From contig JABCPU010000047.1 of the NCBI GenBank assembly GCA_016800925.1, forward strand, positions 207,855-271,854: 64,000 nucleotides of DNA, written 5' to 3'. Source of the DNA: Suillus spraguei. Taxonomy: Eukaryota > Basidiomycota > Agaricomycetes > Boletales > Suillaceae. The translations under genes and the position numbers were made by a program. Positions 10,031-22,686 of the stretch are shown piece after piece. The notes under the pieces were generated by a model. That model had not been told where the DNA came from. It did not search any database and saw only the letters and a program-made list of their open reading frames with translations. Position 1 is the stretch's first letter. Each line of letters begins with the position of its first letter.

Positions 10031-12296
10031 ATGGATGTTGATTGGGTGTCCAGATGTCCATGGATCAGACCTGAATGTACGGTATATGACACTATTGCCA
10101 ACTAGCCAGTGCTTGACGATCTCCTTCCAGGATTGATTCTTTGGGGTGGAAGTGCCATCGGAATGAGCGACTGGGATCCGAGGGATGATGAGGCCAGGTG
10201 TAGGGAGTTTTTGCTGGGAAATGGACACTGTGGTGGGGACTTGGGGCTGTCGTGATGTGCTGGAGGTAGAGAGGGCCGCAGTAGGCATTGGGGTGACAAG
10301 AGGTCTGTGTGAGAGTGGCTGTTGGACTGTGCCAACCGGCGGAGGAGTCATTGTGGGGAGGCAGACTCAGAGACATTAGTGAAGCGGTGGCCAGAATCAA
10401 GGTATTGGAGGGCAATAGCTGTGGTGCAGGCGGCCTGCACTACAACACTTGTTAGGGAGCGCATGTCATTGTGCAGGCTGTTGACATCTGCTGTAACAGA
10501 TGCATGGACCATGCGAAGCTCCTCTGTGGAGGCTGGTCTGGTAAGTGCATGTTCACCGGCAAGGGAGGCATCAGCATCATGGGAGATGGGGGCAAGGGCA
10601 TTGCTGTAGTCAGTTTCATATGCATGTAGTTCATCGAGAAGGTATCAAACGAGTGTATCACACTGAAAATAGACATGACGAGAAAAAATAATAGCTATGT
10701 CAGTCAAGCATCAGTTGTGAGCACAGGAAACGTACATGTTCACCATCAGCCCATCCACCCCACCAATGAACTTTTGCAAGCGTCCACCATTGACCTACTG
10801 GAGCAAACATAAACCAATATTGTGCACCTCCCCGACGAAAGCAGTGAGTAGAGAAGTTACCACGGATGCCAGCGCCGGTGGTAGACTTGTTGATCCATTT
10901 TTGTATGGTATCGTGAGAGATCGGCTGTCCAGGATGCACAACACCATTTGCACTCATGGCAGGGAAGAGGAAGTCATTTGGCTGGAGGGTGCGCCCATAA
11001 TGAAATGATTCAAGCCATTTGATCCAAATCATCGTCCAGAAGAAACTGTTGCATGCTGGCGCATCAGGACGTGGATATATCTTGTAGTGATTTGCTGGTA
11101 GGATCATTTAGTCACACACTATCAGCTCCAATTTGATACAAGCAACTCACATCTCAAGTCCGCTTCCCACTGGCCTTTGTCTACCTTCTTTTGCCATCCT
11201 TTCCGATTCGCAAGAAAAATCTCAAAGTTCGATGTGCATTTACTCAGCGTCAGTGTCTCATTTGCAAGGTACATCTTAAGCACGCCGTCCAAAACAGTAG
11301 TATCAAGTGAGATGTCTTTTTGTTGCAACTTGACAAGCTCAAAACACCTACAGCAAATCAGATCGGCGCAAGTACCACAAATGAGAAGGATCGCACCTGG
11401 TCCATAACGTCCATCCATTTGACGCGAACGTGATTTGCTTGAGATGGCGGATGAGTTTTGTCCTCGTTTCTAAGTCTAGACAAATATCTGAAGGCTGAGC
11501 GCCATTCATCACCTTCTGAATCATTTGCAGTGCAATATCTAGTGGACATGCAGCCTGGTACCATCGGAACGCCCGATCCATGTAGTCCTTCATCATCGCC
11601 ATCAAGTGAGTCTGATCTCCACCCTCTGCGCTTGCTTTATGTTTGATGGATGACAGCACATCATAGATGTCTGCAGAATCAGCGGGATTTCCTTCCCAGC
11701 GCTGTTTTGCCTCGTGAAAATGCCATTTACCATGATAGGTATCACCATCACTGGAATATAGGTCAGTACTCGTGCGCTCTAATTTATCACAATACTGACG
11801 ATAACTCCCACATCTTCTTAAAGGCTGAGTGGATGCTCTCAATGGTTGTTTTGCTCAAATTCTCATGAAATACTTTCAAGGACATGTAAAGTGCCAGTGC
11901 TTTGTTGGAGCATCTGTTCGGTATATTCTCAAATGCATCTTTGAATGCAGGGTCCTCATACACATCATTGTCGGCACGTATTTTGGCAGTTGTGACCAGT
12001 GGAACGAGTGAGCGTTCGATTATTTCATCCCCCCGAGTCTCGCTGACAGTAGAACTTTCAAAGTGGCTTGCCAGCCATTCCCATCCACAACAAACATGCC
12101 TGGCATAGTTCATCCTTGTGTTGCTTGCCTGAAGGTGAGTTTTGACACCCTGTTCCTTATACCTCTGTACATCTACCAAAGCCGTCTTCTCAACAGCTGA
12201 TCTCTTATTTTGCCCAGCTTTCTTGTGAATGGTGTCTGACAGCTGTTTGGCTTTGGCGGAGTCCTTCTTCAGCAGGGTCATGTTCTGAAGGTGCAA

Positions 12297-12563
12297 ACCG
12301 AACGAGTGGTGTAGTATGAAGCCAGTAGTTCAAATTTTTGGGACAGAGATCATGTCAGGGGCCCCTAGCCTCTAATTTATTCAATGCTATTTCACATTTC
12401 ACGCCATTCAACCAGAGAACGAGCATGATTGACATGGATGATGATTAGTGTTTCTATATGACAATTTACAGACTAATATACTGCTGCGCTGCTTCTGGTG
12501 CTATGTGCTGCAGTATGACCTTTGGAACAAGCACATACATGGCAGACAACTGACCAGGAGTAG
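12297..12563. other. Recombinase 5' flank up to element B1
   Basis: No ORF of note. It probably holds the missing 5' portion or promoter of the recombinase gene. It ends abruptly at the LTR of B1. Confidence 0.4.
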
Positions 12564-13135
12564 TGTTACAGTCGTACATGCCCCTATTCATTTTCCTTTC
12601 TATTCTCGTATATCACGTGATATGGAGCTTATTGCTCGGACACTTCCACTTCCATCAGACATCACATGACTCCATTCTTGGACTCAGCCGGTTTAGCATA
12701 TGTGTACGCTAAACATGTGCTTTCATCCCTTACTCATGCGTTTCAACACGCTTGTACAATACATGCCTTCCTCATTAGGATACGCACTTATATTCCCACA
12801 GTTACCTGGTCTGTGCGCACATATGTACCTATATAAGCACAGTGTACTTGTAGTAGATTCCTTACTTTAATCTTACTGGGTTTTACCTGGAATATCCGTC
12901 GCTTAGGTCTCCAACCTAAGTTGTCTTGAATTGTCTCTAAGTCTAAGCACTCCTTAGCCTTAGTCTCTATTCTCGTAGAACCTCTTAGACTTGTCTTTGA
13001 GGCCGAACCCTTGATCGTACTCGGAACGCGTTCCTTGTACTTTCACCTTGTCCTTTTTCTGGGCATTGTAGAACTTCCCAGCAGACCGTCTGTGTCTTTT
13101 CACTGTCGCTGGAGACACCATCCCAGTTCGTAACA
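12564..13135 (+). repeat. B1 5' LTR
   Basis: Begins TGTTAC and ends GTAACA. It has a TATATAAG box near 12830 and the R-start 11-mer ACTTTAATCTT at 12864-12874. A roughly 100-base segment around 12613-12725 is absent from the other family-B LTRs. Confidence 0.85.
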
Positions 13136-13136
13136 A

Positions 13137-13147
13137 AAGATTAAAGT
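13137..13147 (+). promoter_or_regulatory. B1 self-priming primer-binding site
   Basis: AAGATTAAAGT, one base after the LTR, is the exact reverse complement of ACTTTAATCTT at 12864-12874, just downstream of the LTR TATA box. It does not begin with TGG as tRNA-primed sites do. Confidence 0.75.
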
Positions 13148-13349
13148 CCACCTGATTGTCGACTACCCAGTCTTCGACCCTGAACCCTGATAAGCCCTAA
13201 CAGACAGCAAGACAGCGCGTGTAGGCACCAAGAAAGTATAAATCATCAACTACCCAGTCTTCGACCCTAAACCCTGATAAGCCCTAATGGACAGCAAGAC
13301 AGTGCGTGTAGGCACCGAGAAAGTATAACTCACCAGACGAATCACCATC

Positions 13350-14185
13350 ATGACAACCACCAAAGAATTTGAATACAAAATCGGTCTTCCAACCGGTTTT
13401 GATGGAGATTGCGACAACTCTCTAGAATTCATCCAATCATGCAATCTATGCTTTGATATCAACGAAAAGCTCTACACCACTGACAAGCAGAAAATCATTT
13501 TCATTACATCCTTCATGACCGAGAAGAACACCAAATCTTGGAAAGAACAATTCCTTGCTCATGCTCAGTCAACTGATTCCTCTGGACAAAAGGTTGGTTA
13601 TGGGATGTTGAAGGATTTCATGAAAAGCTTCAATGAAGCTTTCGAACCAGTGGATACCAGAGGGACCGCATTAACAAAGCTCAGAGACCTCAAACAAGGA
13701 AGCGGCGATCTCCACACCTATATCGCTGACTTCGAGGCACTTGCAGCCAAGGCCCACATCACCGACGATGCCACAAAGATTCAATTCTTCCAAGACGGCC
13801 TCAAATTAGGTATCCAAACAAAGCTTTTCGTGCCAGGAGATGTCTCAGAGATATTCCATAATGTTGTATTGCAATGTGTTTCCATTGACAACTCCCACCA
13901 CTGCCTTCTAGTGCTATGAGCATGTCATGCTCCGCAGCAGAAGAAGAAGAACTATGGAAACACGCATTACACACCCAATCGTGATTCAAATGCAATGGTC
14001 ATAGACCGAATCTCTGATATGGAAAGATCCGAATGTATGAAGAAAGGACAGTGCTTCGGATGCAAGAAGACTGGACACCGTATTCATAACTGTCCTTAAA
14101 GAAAGAAGAAAACTCCGCTCCATCAAACCGAGGTTAAAGACAAAGAAGAAGAAGAAATGGTTAGGCGGCTTATTGAGGATTTTTA
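13350..14185 (+). pseudogene. gag: B1 gag
   Basis: The capsid-like region reads openly for 189 codons from ATG 13350, then stops at 13917-13919 after a frame change relative to B2. The zinc knuckle (CFGCKKTGHRIHNC) follows near 14055-14096, with a further stop after it. The ORF ends at GATTTTTAA at the same place as in B2. Gag packages element RNA. Non-functional as read. Confidence 0.8.
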
Positions 14186-17100
14186 AATTGGAGAAACAAA
14201 GATTCGACATATGTTTCTCCCAATGTGTTACTAAGACTTGTACGTGCTGTAGGTGAAAGAAAAGAACTTCATATTCCCATCACCCTTCACTTGCATACAC
14301 GCTTAAAATCCGTCAATGCCACTGCTGTTATTGATTCGGGCGCAGCAGGAACGTTCATCTCCGAGGAGTTTGTGAAACTCCATCAAATCACATGACGAAA
14401 ACTCAAAACACCATTTTGAGTTACCACGGCAGATGGAACTCTTATCAAAGGAGGGCTGATCACGCACTACTGTCTCCTAGTGGTCAAAATTGACGAATGA
14501 ATCATGTATGGAAAATTCAATATCACTAAACTAGGACGAAGAGATCAAATCCTTCTGGGAATTCCGTGGTTATGTGCAATGAACCCAAGTATAGATTGGG
14601 CCGCTGAAACACTCGTCCTCCCTCGAACGACAAAATCAGATGAAATTGAAATTGACTTAGATACCGATCGAAAGAAGAACGGGTTACCCCCGGCTTTCCA
14701 AAGCCATCCCAAGAAATGGCAACATTCACAACTTCTGAGAACCCTCGTCGCCTCTCCTATTAACATTCCTAAAGACCCCAAACCTGAAGTATGAATGCCA
14801 CGTACTACAAACCCCACTCCCCATGTACAACTGCCGTGAGCAGTATCGCCAATTCCCGTGCAGAAAAGCGCAAGAACGAATCCGAGCCTGAGTATCGGAC
14901 TGGACCAGAACCTATTGAGCAACGGCCAATAGAAGAACAGAAGTATGGGAAAAGAAAAGCAGAAGAAGAAATCCCTGGATGAGATACAAATGTACCGAAA
15001 CTATCCAAGTTCTATGTTCCCCCGAAAACTCTTCAAACTCCTTCAGCTTCAATAGAAGAAATTCCCGACAAAGAAGAACCTGTGCCCTTGTTGATCCCAA
15101 CAGAGGATGATGATCAATTCAACACTATGCAAGACATCTGGCACGCGCCAGAAGTACGAGAGATTTCCTCTTACGAGCTTGGAGAAGGAGAATTCCTTGT
15201 GGAATATGATACGGATGGAGTTAGCATGAGAATCATCGAAGAAGTATCCATGGATACACCTCTCACACATGATGGAACTTCCCAACTCAAACAACTCCCC
15301 AACTATTCCACAATCTCCCTTCCTCCTCCGAAATACAGCAATAAAGCTCAGGAATTCGCTACAGACAAGAAGGAAAAGAAAAAGAAATCCTTTGAAGAAT
15401 TGGTCCTGGAATACTTGCACGACTGTGTGGACGTCTTTGCTAAAGACGGACTAAACAAACTACCCCCTGAACGCCCTGGTATTGATCATCAGATCAATAC
15501 TAAACCCAGTTTTATCCCTTGCACATCTAAGGTTTACCCACTATTGGAGAAAGAACGTGCTGCCGTCAAAATGTTTATCGATGAAAACATTGCGAAAGGC
15601 TTCATCTCAGAATCGAAGTCACCCCAAGCTAGTGGCTTCTTCTTTGTGGGAAAGAAGAGTGTAGAATTGCATCCTTGTCAAGATTATCACTACATCAATG
15701 ATTGGACAGTCAAGAACGCCTATCTGCTCCCACTCCCTATCTCCCTTGTCGCACGTCTTCACAATGCACAGTTCTTTACGAAAATGGATATCCAGTCCGG
15801 TTATAACAATATTCGCATCCATCCCGATGATCGCTGGAAAGCAGCGTTTACCATGGAATTCAGCCTCTTTGAACCGAACATCATGTTCTTTGGCCTCTGT
15901 AATTCCCCAGCAACTTTCCAAGCATACATGAATCGTACCTTCCAACAGGAAATCAATGAAGGATGGATGGTTATCTACATGGACAATATCTTGATTTTCT
16001 CTACAACAATGGCAGAACACCGCGAATGAACCAGACGGGTTTTGATGAAAATACGAAAGGAACATTTGTTCCTGAAACCAGAGAAATGCACCTTCGATGC
16101 AGAAGAAGTGGAATACCTCGGAATGATAATTCGCCCCAGGCAAGTTGCTATGGATACCACCAAAACCAAGGGAATCGCCGAATGGCCAACACCGAAATCT
16201 GTAAAAGAAGTCCAGTCATTCCTCAGTTTTTGCAACTTCTACCGCACGTTTATTTCCCACTACTCTGACATTGCCCAACCCCTTATCGAATTAACAAAGA
16301 AAGATAAGGCCTTTGATTGGTCAACCAAATGTATGGACACCTTCGAAGAACTGAAACGATGCTTCACATCCCAACCGGTACTCCGTAATCCTGATCCTTC
16401 CTGACAATTTGCTATTGCTACCGACGCTTCGCTTGTAGCAACTGGTGGAGTTCTCCTGCAGACTGATGAGAATGGTGTTTATCACCCATGCACATATCTC
16501 TCACAGTCTTTAAACCCTGCAGAATGCAATTACCAGATCTTTGATCAGGAACTCCTTGCCGTGATCCAGGCATTGAATGAATGGCATCATTACATACCTT
16601 GAAGGAAACCCGCACCCCGTCCTGGTATTCACCGACCACAAAAATCTTCTGTACTTTAGAAGTGCACAGAAGCTTACCCATCGCCAAGCACGTTGGCAAC
16701 TGATCTTGTCTATTTACGACATTGAACTACATCACGTTGCAGGTACTAAATTGGCAGTACCTGATGCACTATCTCGCTGGCCCAACTATGACTCCGGCAA
16801 AGACGATAACGAGGACCAGACCCTCCTCCCTGACACTCTATTTGTTCATCTTATTGACACCAACCTGAAGGATGTTTTATCATCCTCTGACCCCCTCAAC
16901 GACCCTGTCTTCAAGACTGCATCCGACGCCCTTGATGGCGTGTGTCTTCCCCCTATGAAGTCGGCACTCACCGATTGGACAATTGAGGAGAACGTCCTCT
17001 ATTTTAAGAATCGTACCTACATTCCACCAGCCCTTCGTCCTGATATCCTGAAACGGTATCATGATCATCCTACCATGGGACATCCTGGTAGATTCAAAAC

Positions 17101-19054
17101 TGAAGAACTCATCAAACGAGAAGCCTGGTGGCCCGCTATGGGTTCTTATATTCGGAAATACATCGAGGGTTGCGCCCTTTGTCAGCAAATGAAAGCGGAT
17201 ACGCATCCTGTTCGACCTCCGCTTGCCCTGATCCCCTCGTCAGCGACTCAGCCTTTCTCTCAGGTCTCTGTCGATCTTATCACTGACCTCCCCGTCTCTG
17301 GAGGCTTCAACAATGTTCTGGTCGTGGTTGACCATGGCCTTATGAAGGGGGTAATTATTATCCCCTGTCTGAAAACCGTCACTTCCGAAGGCATTGCTAA
17401 ACTATTCTTGAAACACGTCTACCGTCGATTTGGACTCCATGACAAAGTCATCTCAGATCGAGGTCTGCAATTCCTATCTCGTGTTAAGACCGTACTCAAG
17501 GGGTGAAAGATCTGAAGGGCTTTGGCCTCAGTTCGTACACTGTGCCCCTTGTCTGAGTAATGCCCCTTTATTTCAGAGAGGAGATATATGTCCGAAGATC
17601 CGGATGGAGTTGCATAGTGGATCTGGACGTCTGAAGGTATCAGATATGGTACGTCCGAAGGTTATCCGGAGCGCGGGGATGGAAAGAGGACTAAGGCTAG
17701 CTTCGGAACAGATTCCTAACTAGAAACTGACAGAGGTAGGCTATCCGAGGATAGAGTCAGAGATATAGACTATAGGAATCAATCCCAAGTCTCAGAAGAT
17801 GACTTTGAGCAGAAAGTGACTCAAGTCCGAAGGAAGCGGAATGAGCAGAATCTAAGATGATATTCGAACTAAGGTTCTACAGAGATCTACAAGTGGTTTA
17901 TATATGGTAAGTATCTAAGATGGATAATCAAGAAGTCTGGGACCGAGGGCTATGTACAAAGTGTAACAGAAGTCTATTAGTTAATGCGCAGCGGATCAGT
18001 AAGCACGAATCGGAAATGAAACACAGGTAATGGATCAGTGACACAGGAAGGAATTATACACAGCCGGAGTACCAGAAACAGGATGAGCGACAAAAGGAGA
18101 TAGATGCAGATATACACAAGGGAGATAGAGTGTGAGAAGTGCGCACATTCGGATGAGCGATCTGGACAGGATCTGTGGACCGGACGGAAATAGAATCGAT
18201 CGGATCTGCTCGGATATGGTTGGATCTGGGATTAGAAGTATGGTATATGACATCTCGCTTCTCCAAGGAGCTTGCCCGACTTCTCGACTACGTCATCGCC
18301 CCATCTACGGCTTATCACCCTCAGACTGATGGTCAAACTGAGAGGCTCAATCAAGAACTGGAAACGTACCTGTGCATCTATTGCCACAATAATCCTGAAG
18401 ATTGGGTAGAACACCTACCAATTGCCGAATTTGTCCACAACCACCGAAAACATGATGCAAGGAATGCATCACCTTTCTATCTGATGATGGGATATGAACC
18501 ACGTGCCATCCCTCACCTAATCCCTGACTCATCCGTCCCTGCAGAAAATAAGAGAAGAAGCAATCACCTGCCATAACATTGTGATGCAAACAATGGCTGA
18601 ACAATCCTGAGGAGAGAAGTACACTCCATGGAAGATTGGAGATAAGGTCTGGCTATCTGCTACTAATCTTAGACTCAAACTCCCATCACGGAAACTTGCG
18701 CCAAAACGATACGGACCTTTCCCAATCATCAATGTCTTATCGCCCATCACATTTACGCTCAAACTCCCTCCACAATGGAAAATTCATCCCACTTTCCATG
18801 CTTCTGTCTTATCGTCCTATAGCGAAATGGACATACATGGTCCGAACTTTCCCGAACCACCACCTGACATTATCGAAGAAGAAGAAGAATACAAAGTAGA
18901 AGCAATTCTTTCCCACAAAGGAACCGGCATTCGCCGACACTATCTAGTCTCCTGGAAAGGGTATTCATCGGGAGATAATGAATGGCTCCCAGACAAGAGC
19001 TTAAAGAACTCCGCTTGAATCCTGAATGCTTATAAGAAGCAACACTCCCTCTGA
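14186..19054 (+). pseudogene. pol: B1 pol (PR-RT-RH-IN-chromodomain), interrupted
   Basis: Protease site VIDSGAAGTF (about 14330). RT spans about 15400-16000, with the catalytic box YMDN in place of YMDD. RNase H and an integrase with the HHCC zinc site (about 17060-17190) follow. The solo LTR at 17482-18252 cuts integrase between its catalytic aspartates and the [12 protein letters not shown] segment. A chromodomain ([17 protein letters not shown]) ends pol. Stops at 14393, 16027, 16402 and 19016 are TGA where another copy has CGA or CGG. The element cannot make active enzyme. Confidence 0.85.
17482..18252 (-). mobile_element. Solo LTR of family A nested in B1 integrase
   Basis: It begins TGTTAAGACC and ends TATATGACA on the plus strand, so it is in the minus orientation of family A. 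The duplicated target TCTCG lies at 17477-17481 and 18253-18257. Excising it restores the integrase reading [15 protein letters not shown] seen uninterrupted in B3. It is 771 bases against 761 for the family-A 5' LTR at 31053. It represents LTR-LTR recombination after an insertion into B1. Confidence 0.95.
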
Positions 19055-19109
19055 ATATTCCTCAGTCAATCAAACTGCACCAGCACTTGATCAACTAAAG
19101 CCTTTCAAA

Positions 19110-20538
19110 ATGTCTTTTCCCACTGCATACATCACCCCCGTCACCATTGCCAACAATGACTCTGATTCCGACGCAGAAAACTACAGAACCCTTGCCATCG
19201 AAATCGACAACACCTCTTACATTGAAGCCACCCTTCTATGTGAAGGACACGCTCTTGAGATTGAAAGAATCCTCACAGAAAGAGGTGCCTTCCCTGCCTT
19301 ACTTCTCGTCAACATCATCTGCACCGCCACTCTCATCGAAACTACCATTAATGAAACCACAGAAATCACATATCGTCAGCGCATCCTACATCTACAAAAA
19401 CGCATTCATTCTTACGCTATGCTGTTGCTTCCCTGTTCTTTTAAAAGCAATGTTGAGGAAGCTATTCACATCGTGGTAGAACATCAAGCAGGTGTTGCTC
19501 GACCTCCCACTCCACAAAGAGATATGGACCCACTTCCAGTCCCTCCACCCCCTTCTTCACGCATCTATTCTAACGTTGATGCCTTTGCTGGCTTATACAC
19601 TGCTGTCCAAGAAATTGGACAGCTCACCAACACAGTCGTCGAAACTATCCAACAGTCAGTCGTGGAAACAAGAGCAGCCAGAAATTTAGTCGAAGAAGCT
19701 ATTACTGATCTGTAGCAAACTCAAGCAGACCTCACTTCCCCACAAACTCCATCTCCTGTCGAACGACCAACTTCACCGCCCCCTGTTATAGTTTCCCATG
19801 ATCACCCCGCATGGTTATGGAGTTCCTGTCGCTGAGTTGGTAGCACTCGGTCCTCGACTTCACAACCTTCATATTCACCCTCCAATGTCTATCCCGTCAT
19901 CATTCGGTCCAATGGACCCTGTCTCGCCAGTCCTAGTAAAGGACTTTGGCATAACAACCCCTTCCTCATCTGACGAACTCCTTGCGGTTGCTGAATGAGC
20001 AACTACCCCTGATCTCCCAACGTCGGCATACACCCTTACCACTAAACAGCAGGTGCAGCTCAGATGCAACAATGCTTTCGCTTTAAGTCGTATGGCGCAG
20101 TGAAAGGGAAAGAAGCGCGCCAGATCCACTAGTCCCAAACCCATTATTTCGCCATCACCCTTACGCATGTCTATTTCCAACACTGATGACAACATGAAAT
20201 GTCGGTTTTGCGTCATTGTTGGACATCGGCAAAAGAATTGCCCCAAGTACCGGTGTCAAATCTGTCTGCGACACGCCCCTACCCACCTATCTATCCACTG
20301 TCCCCAATGAGTTGGTCCTCCTCCTTTTACATTAACTTGGAAGGACGACGGGTTCTACAACGCACTTCGTTCCTGGGAACGACAGCTTGACGATGAATGA
20401 ACTCAAGCAGCAGCTAAGCGGGACTCTAAACGGCGTGCTGGTGTTGAAGAAGCCGCGTACATGAGGAGTGGTTCTTTTCTTGACAAAGACTATGAGTATA
20501 GTGACGACCCCATTTACTATGCTAATCAGGATGAGTAA
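19110..20538 (+). pseudogene. B1 extra 3' ORF (tandem zinc-knuckle protein)
   Basis: It starts MSFPTAYITP 55 bases after the pol stop and ends NQDE just before the polypurine tract. The first about 200 codons read openly, then stops break the rest, including TGA codons at CpG-type sites. A first knuckle and a second Cys-His cluster lie near 20200-20310. Not part of gag or pol. See the B2 and B3 copies for the better-preserved protein. Confidence 0.75.
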
Positions 20539-20570
20539 AGTCGGTGACTTTACGTGTAAAACGGGGGTAA

Positions 20571-21044
20571 TGTTACAATCGTACGTGCCCCTATTCATTT
20601 TCTGCCTCCTTTACTTTGTATATTATGTAATGTGACTCTGACTCATATGCTCAATGCATCTGTACTATAGTTGCCTTCCTTCTTTGGATACGCACTTACA
20701 TTCTCACGTCTCTCTTGGTCCGTGCGCACATATTGGCCTATTTAAGCACGATGTATTACACTTGTATACTTTACTTTAATCTTACTGGGTTTTACCTGGA
20801 ATATCATTCACTTAGGTCTCCAACCTAAGTCGTCTTGAATTGTCTCTAAGTCTAAGCACTCCTTAGCCTTAGTCTCTATTCTCGTAGAACCTCTTAGACT
20901 TGTCTTTGAGGCTGAACCCTTGATCATACTCAGAACACGTTCCTTGTACTTTCACCTTGTCCTTTTTCTGGACATTGTAGAACTTCCCAGCAGACCGTCT
21001 GTGTCTTTTCACTGTCGCTGGAGACGCCATCCCAGTTGGTAACA
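20571..21044 (+). repeat. B1 3' LTR
   Basis: 474 bases, TGTTAC..GTAACA, preceded by the polypurine tract AAAACGGGGGTAA. Confidence 0.9.
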
Positions 21045-21858
21045 CTTGCGAAGGCAAGAACGTTCAACCCTAAAGGGAATGCTAAGTTAATATAGCTCAA
21101 TAATGCCCAACCTGTGGTGCAAGACTGCCGTCGGAGGTAGTGAGATGCTAGCAGTGACCTCTGGTCCGTGGGAAACTAGTGGTAATACTAGCGGTAAGCG
21201 TGGGAAAGCGGTAGACAAGCGGTAGCGAAAGTGGTAAAACTGCAGTAGTGTGTGCAGTAAAACTGCGGTAGTGCATGTGGTAAAACTGCGGTAAGGCGTG
21301 GGAAACTGGCAGTAAAACAAGCGGTGAAGCATAGCGATGAAGCACGGGAAAGTGTAGCGCAAGCAGTGAAGCATGGGAAAGTGGTAAAGAGCGGTGGTGC
21401 ATGCGGCAGTAAGACAATTCTTAAGAGACAGTAGTGGTGACAATTCCTAAGTACCGTGTGTACCATAGAGGGAAAAGTAAAAGTACTGGAATGTGCGAAG
21501 AGTCCTTTTTAACATGTACCGTGAACGGCTGGAATACATAGTGAGAACGGTAGCAAGATAGAGATATTTAGCTAAGAGGCATGCAGCGAGCAAGCGGTGT
21601 CACAGAAGGTAAGGTAAGTCTTGCCGTAGCTTTAGTAATGGCGGAAATGAATATGCTACGCACCAATGGATCTTAGATGGAAATGGAATGGACAGGAGGA
21701 CATCGGTAGCGAGATTTGGTAAGGGGCAAGGATCCACGGAGCGAAAATGGTACTGGCGAAGCGAAAAGGGGTAATGCTTGCTATAGGGGTTTTCTTGGTA
21801 GCCACTGTAGACGGTAATGAGACACTTGTGTAAAACAGCACTTTCATGGTCAGCGTGA
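21045..21858. other. Non-coding spacer between B1 and B2 with degenerate repeats
   Basis: From about 21180 to 21430 short words such as GCGGTAAAAC, GTGGTAAAAC, GCATGGGAAA and AAGCGGTGAAGC recur irregularly, forming a decayed tandem array. The ORFs across it are compositional. No gene is recognised. Confidence 0.6.
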
Positions 21859-22211
21859 CTTTGTTTGCTACACTGGCATCAGGAAAACTTGTTCCCACCC
21901 GATGCACTAACTGTTCCCCCAGCACCAGCACCTGCACATCCTACACATGATAATAGTGTCATGGGAGGTGACATGTCATCCGCTCAGGCTCGTCATGCAT
22001 CACCATGTCTCCATGATCCTAACCCTCCCCATCCTGCAGCTCTACAGGATATGTTTTACAATCCTATGGAGGCACAACCCAGTGGATGGTTGCCGCAGCA
22101 CTCGAATTTTGAACAGATGGATGATGCATTGTTCACGGCACTGCTCATGGAGACACAGGGACATTTTATGTCTTCTGATGCCAGCCCGAGTTTCACCAAC
22201 CAGGCTTCCTC
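21859..22211 (+). pseudogene. Proline-rich ORF, left part, split by B2
   Basis: An open frame with no Met at its start (likely an internal exon) encodes a Pro/His/Met-rich protein (e.g. PPAPAPAHPTHD). It runs into the B2 insertion at codons for QASS. It resumes in frame at 29840. The family is unknown. Confidence 0.5.
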
Positions 22212-22685
22212 TGTTACAATCGTACGTGTCCCTGTTCATTTTCCCTTTGTTTCCTTACTTGTATATCATGTCACATGACTCTGACTCATATGCTCAACGC
22301 ATCTGTACAACACATGCCTTCCTTATTAGGATACGCAGTTATGTTCTCACAGTTACTTGGTCTGTGCGCACATATTGGCCTATTTAAGCACAGTGTACTT
22401 GTAGTAGATTCTTTACTTTAATCTTACTGGATTTTACCTGGAATCTCCTTTGCTTAGGCCTCCAACCTAAGTCATCTTGAATCGTCTCTAAGTCTAAGCA
22501 CTCCTTAGCCTTAGTCTCTATTCTCGTAGAACCTCTCGAACTTATCCTTGAGGCCAGACCCTTGATCGTACTCGGAACGCGTTCCTTGTACTTTCACCTT
22601 GTCCTCTTCTGGACATTGTAAGAACTCCCAGCAGACTGGCTGTGTCTTTTCACTGTCGCTGGTGACGCCACCCCAGTTCGTAACA
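22212..22685 (+). repeat. B2 5' LTR
   Basis: TGTTACAATCG..GTTCGTAACA. TATTTAAG at 22381-22388 is followed 34 bases later by ACTTTAATCTT (22415-22425), the likely start of R. Confidence 0.92.
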
Positions 22686-22686
22686 A

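Larger units (their letters stand above)
8620..10091 (-). mobile_element. Solo LTR (family A-related), expanded by satellites
   Basis: In its own (minus) orientation it begins TGTCATATACC and ends CGTAACA, as an LTR should (TG..CA). It is flanked by CTATC (8615-8619) and CTATT (10092-10096), a 5-base target duplication with one mismatch. Removing the LTR and one copy rejoins the recombinase frame. A block near 8697-8735 (GGCTTGGCCTCAGCTCGTAC) matches the family-A LTRs at 17.5 kb and 31.7 kb. It is about twice their length, partly because of two tandem arrays. Confidence 0.8.
8338..12296 (-). pseudogene. Crypton-like tyrosine recombinase, split by a solo LTR
   Basis: DNA breaking-rejoining enzyme of the tyrosine-recombinase fold, as in Crypton-type DNA transposons. 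The N-terminal part (12296-11787) carries a core-binding-like segment (TRMNYARHVCCGWEWLASHF). Catalytic boxes follow in order: Arg in RCFELVKLQQKDI (about 11350), HCFRRGG (about 10810), GGWADGEH, and Tyr in YLLDELHAYE. An in-frame TGA at 10645-10647 directly precedes the Tyr codon; a CGA-to-TGA change would explain it. The C-terminal part continues past an inserted LTR: LVGN ends at 10092 and RDRGLTTLLKDWPREW resumes at 8619. A final intron (8438-8494) leads to a stop at 8338. The reading frame before the first Met and all intron limits are not fully resolved. The split and the stop make it inactive as read. Confidence 0.75.
12564..21044 (+). mobile_element. Ty3/gypsy chromovirus B1 (degenerate)
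   Basis: Order: 5' LTR, self-priming site, gag, protease, reverse transcriptase, RNase H, integrase, chromodomain, extra 3' ORF, polypurine tract, 3' LTR. Many in-frame stops and a solo LTR in integrase show it is dead. Flanks (AGTAG left, CTTGC right) give no target duplication. The 5' LTR is 572 bases and the 3' LTR 474, with an extra block of about 100 bases in the first, so the two ends may come from different copies. Confidence 0.9.
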
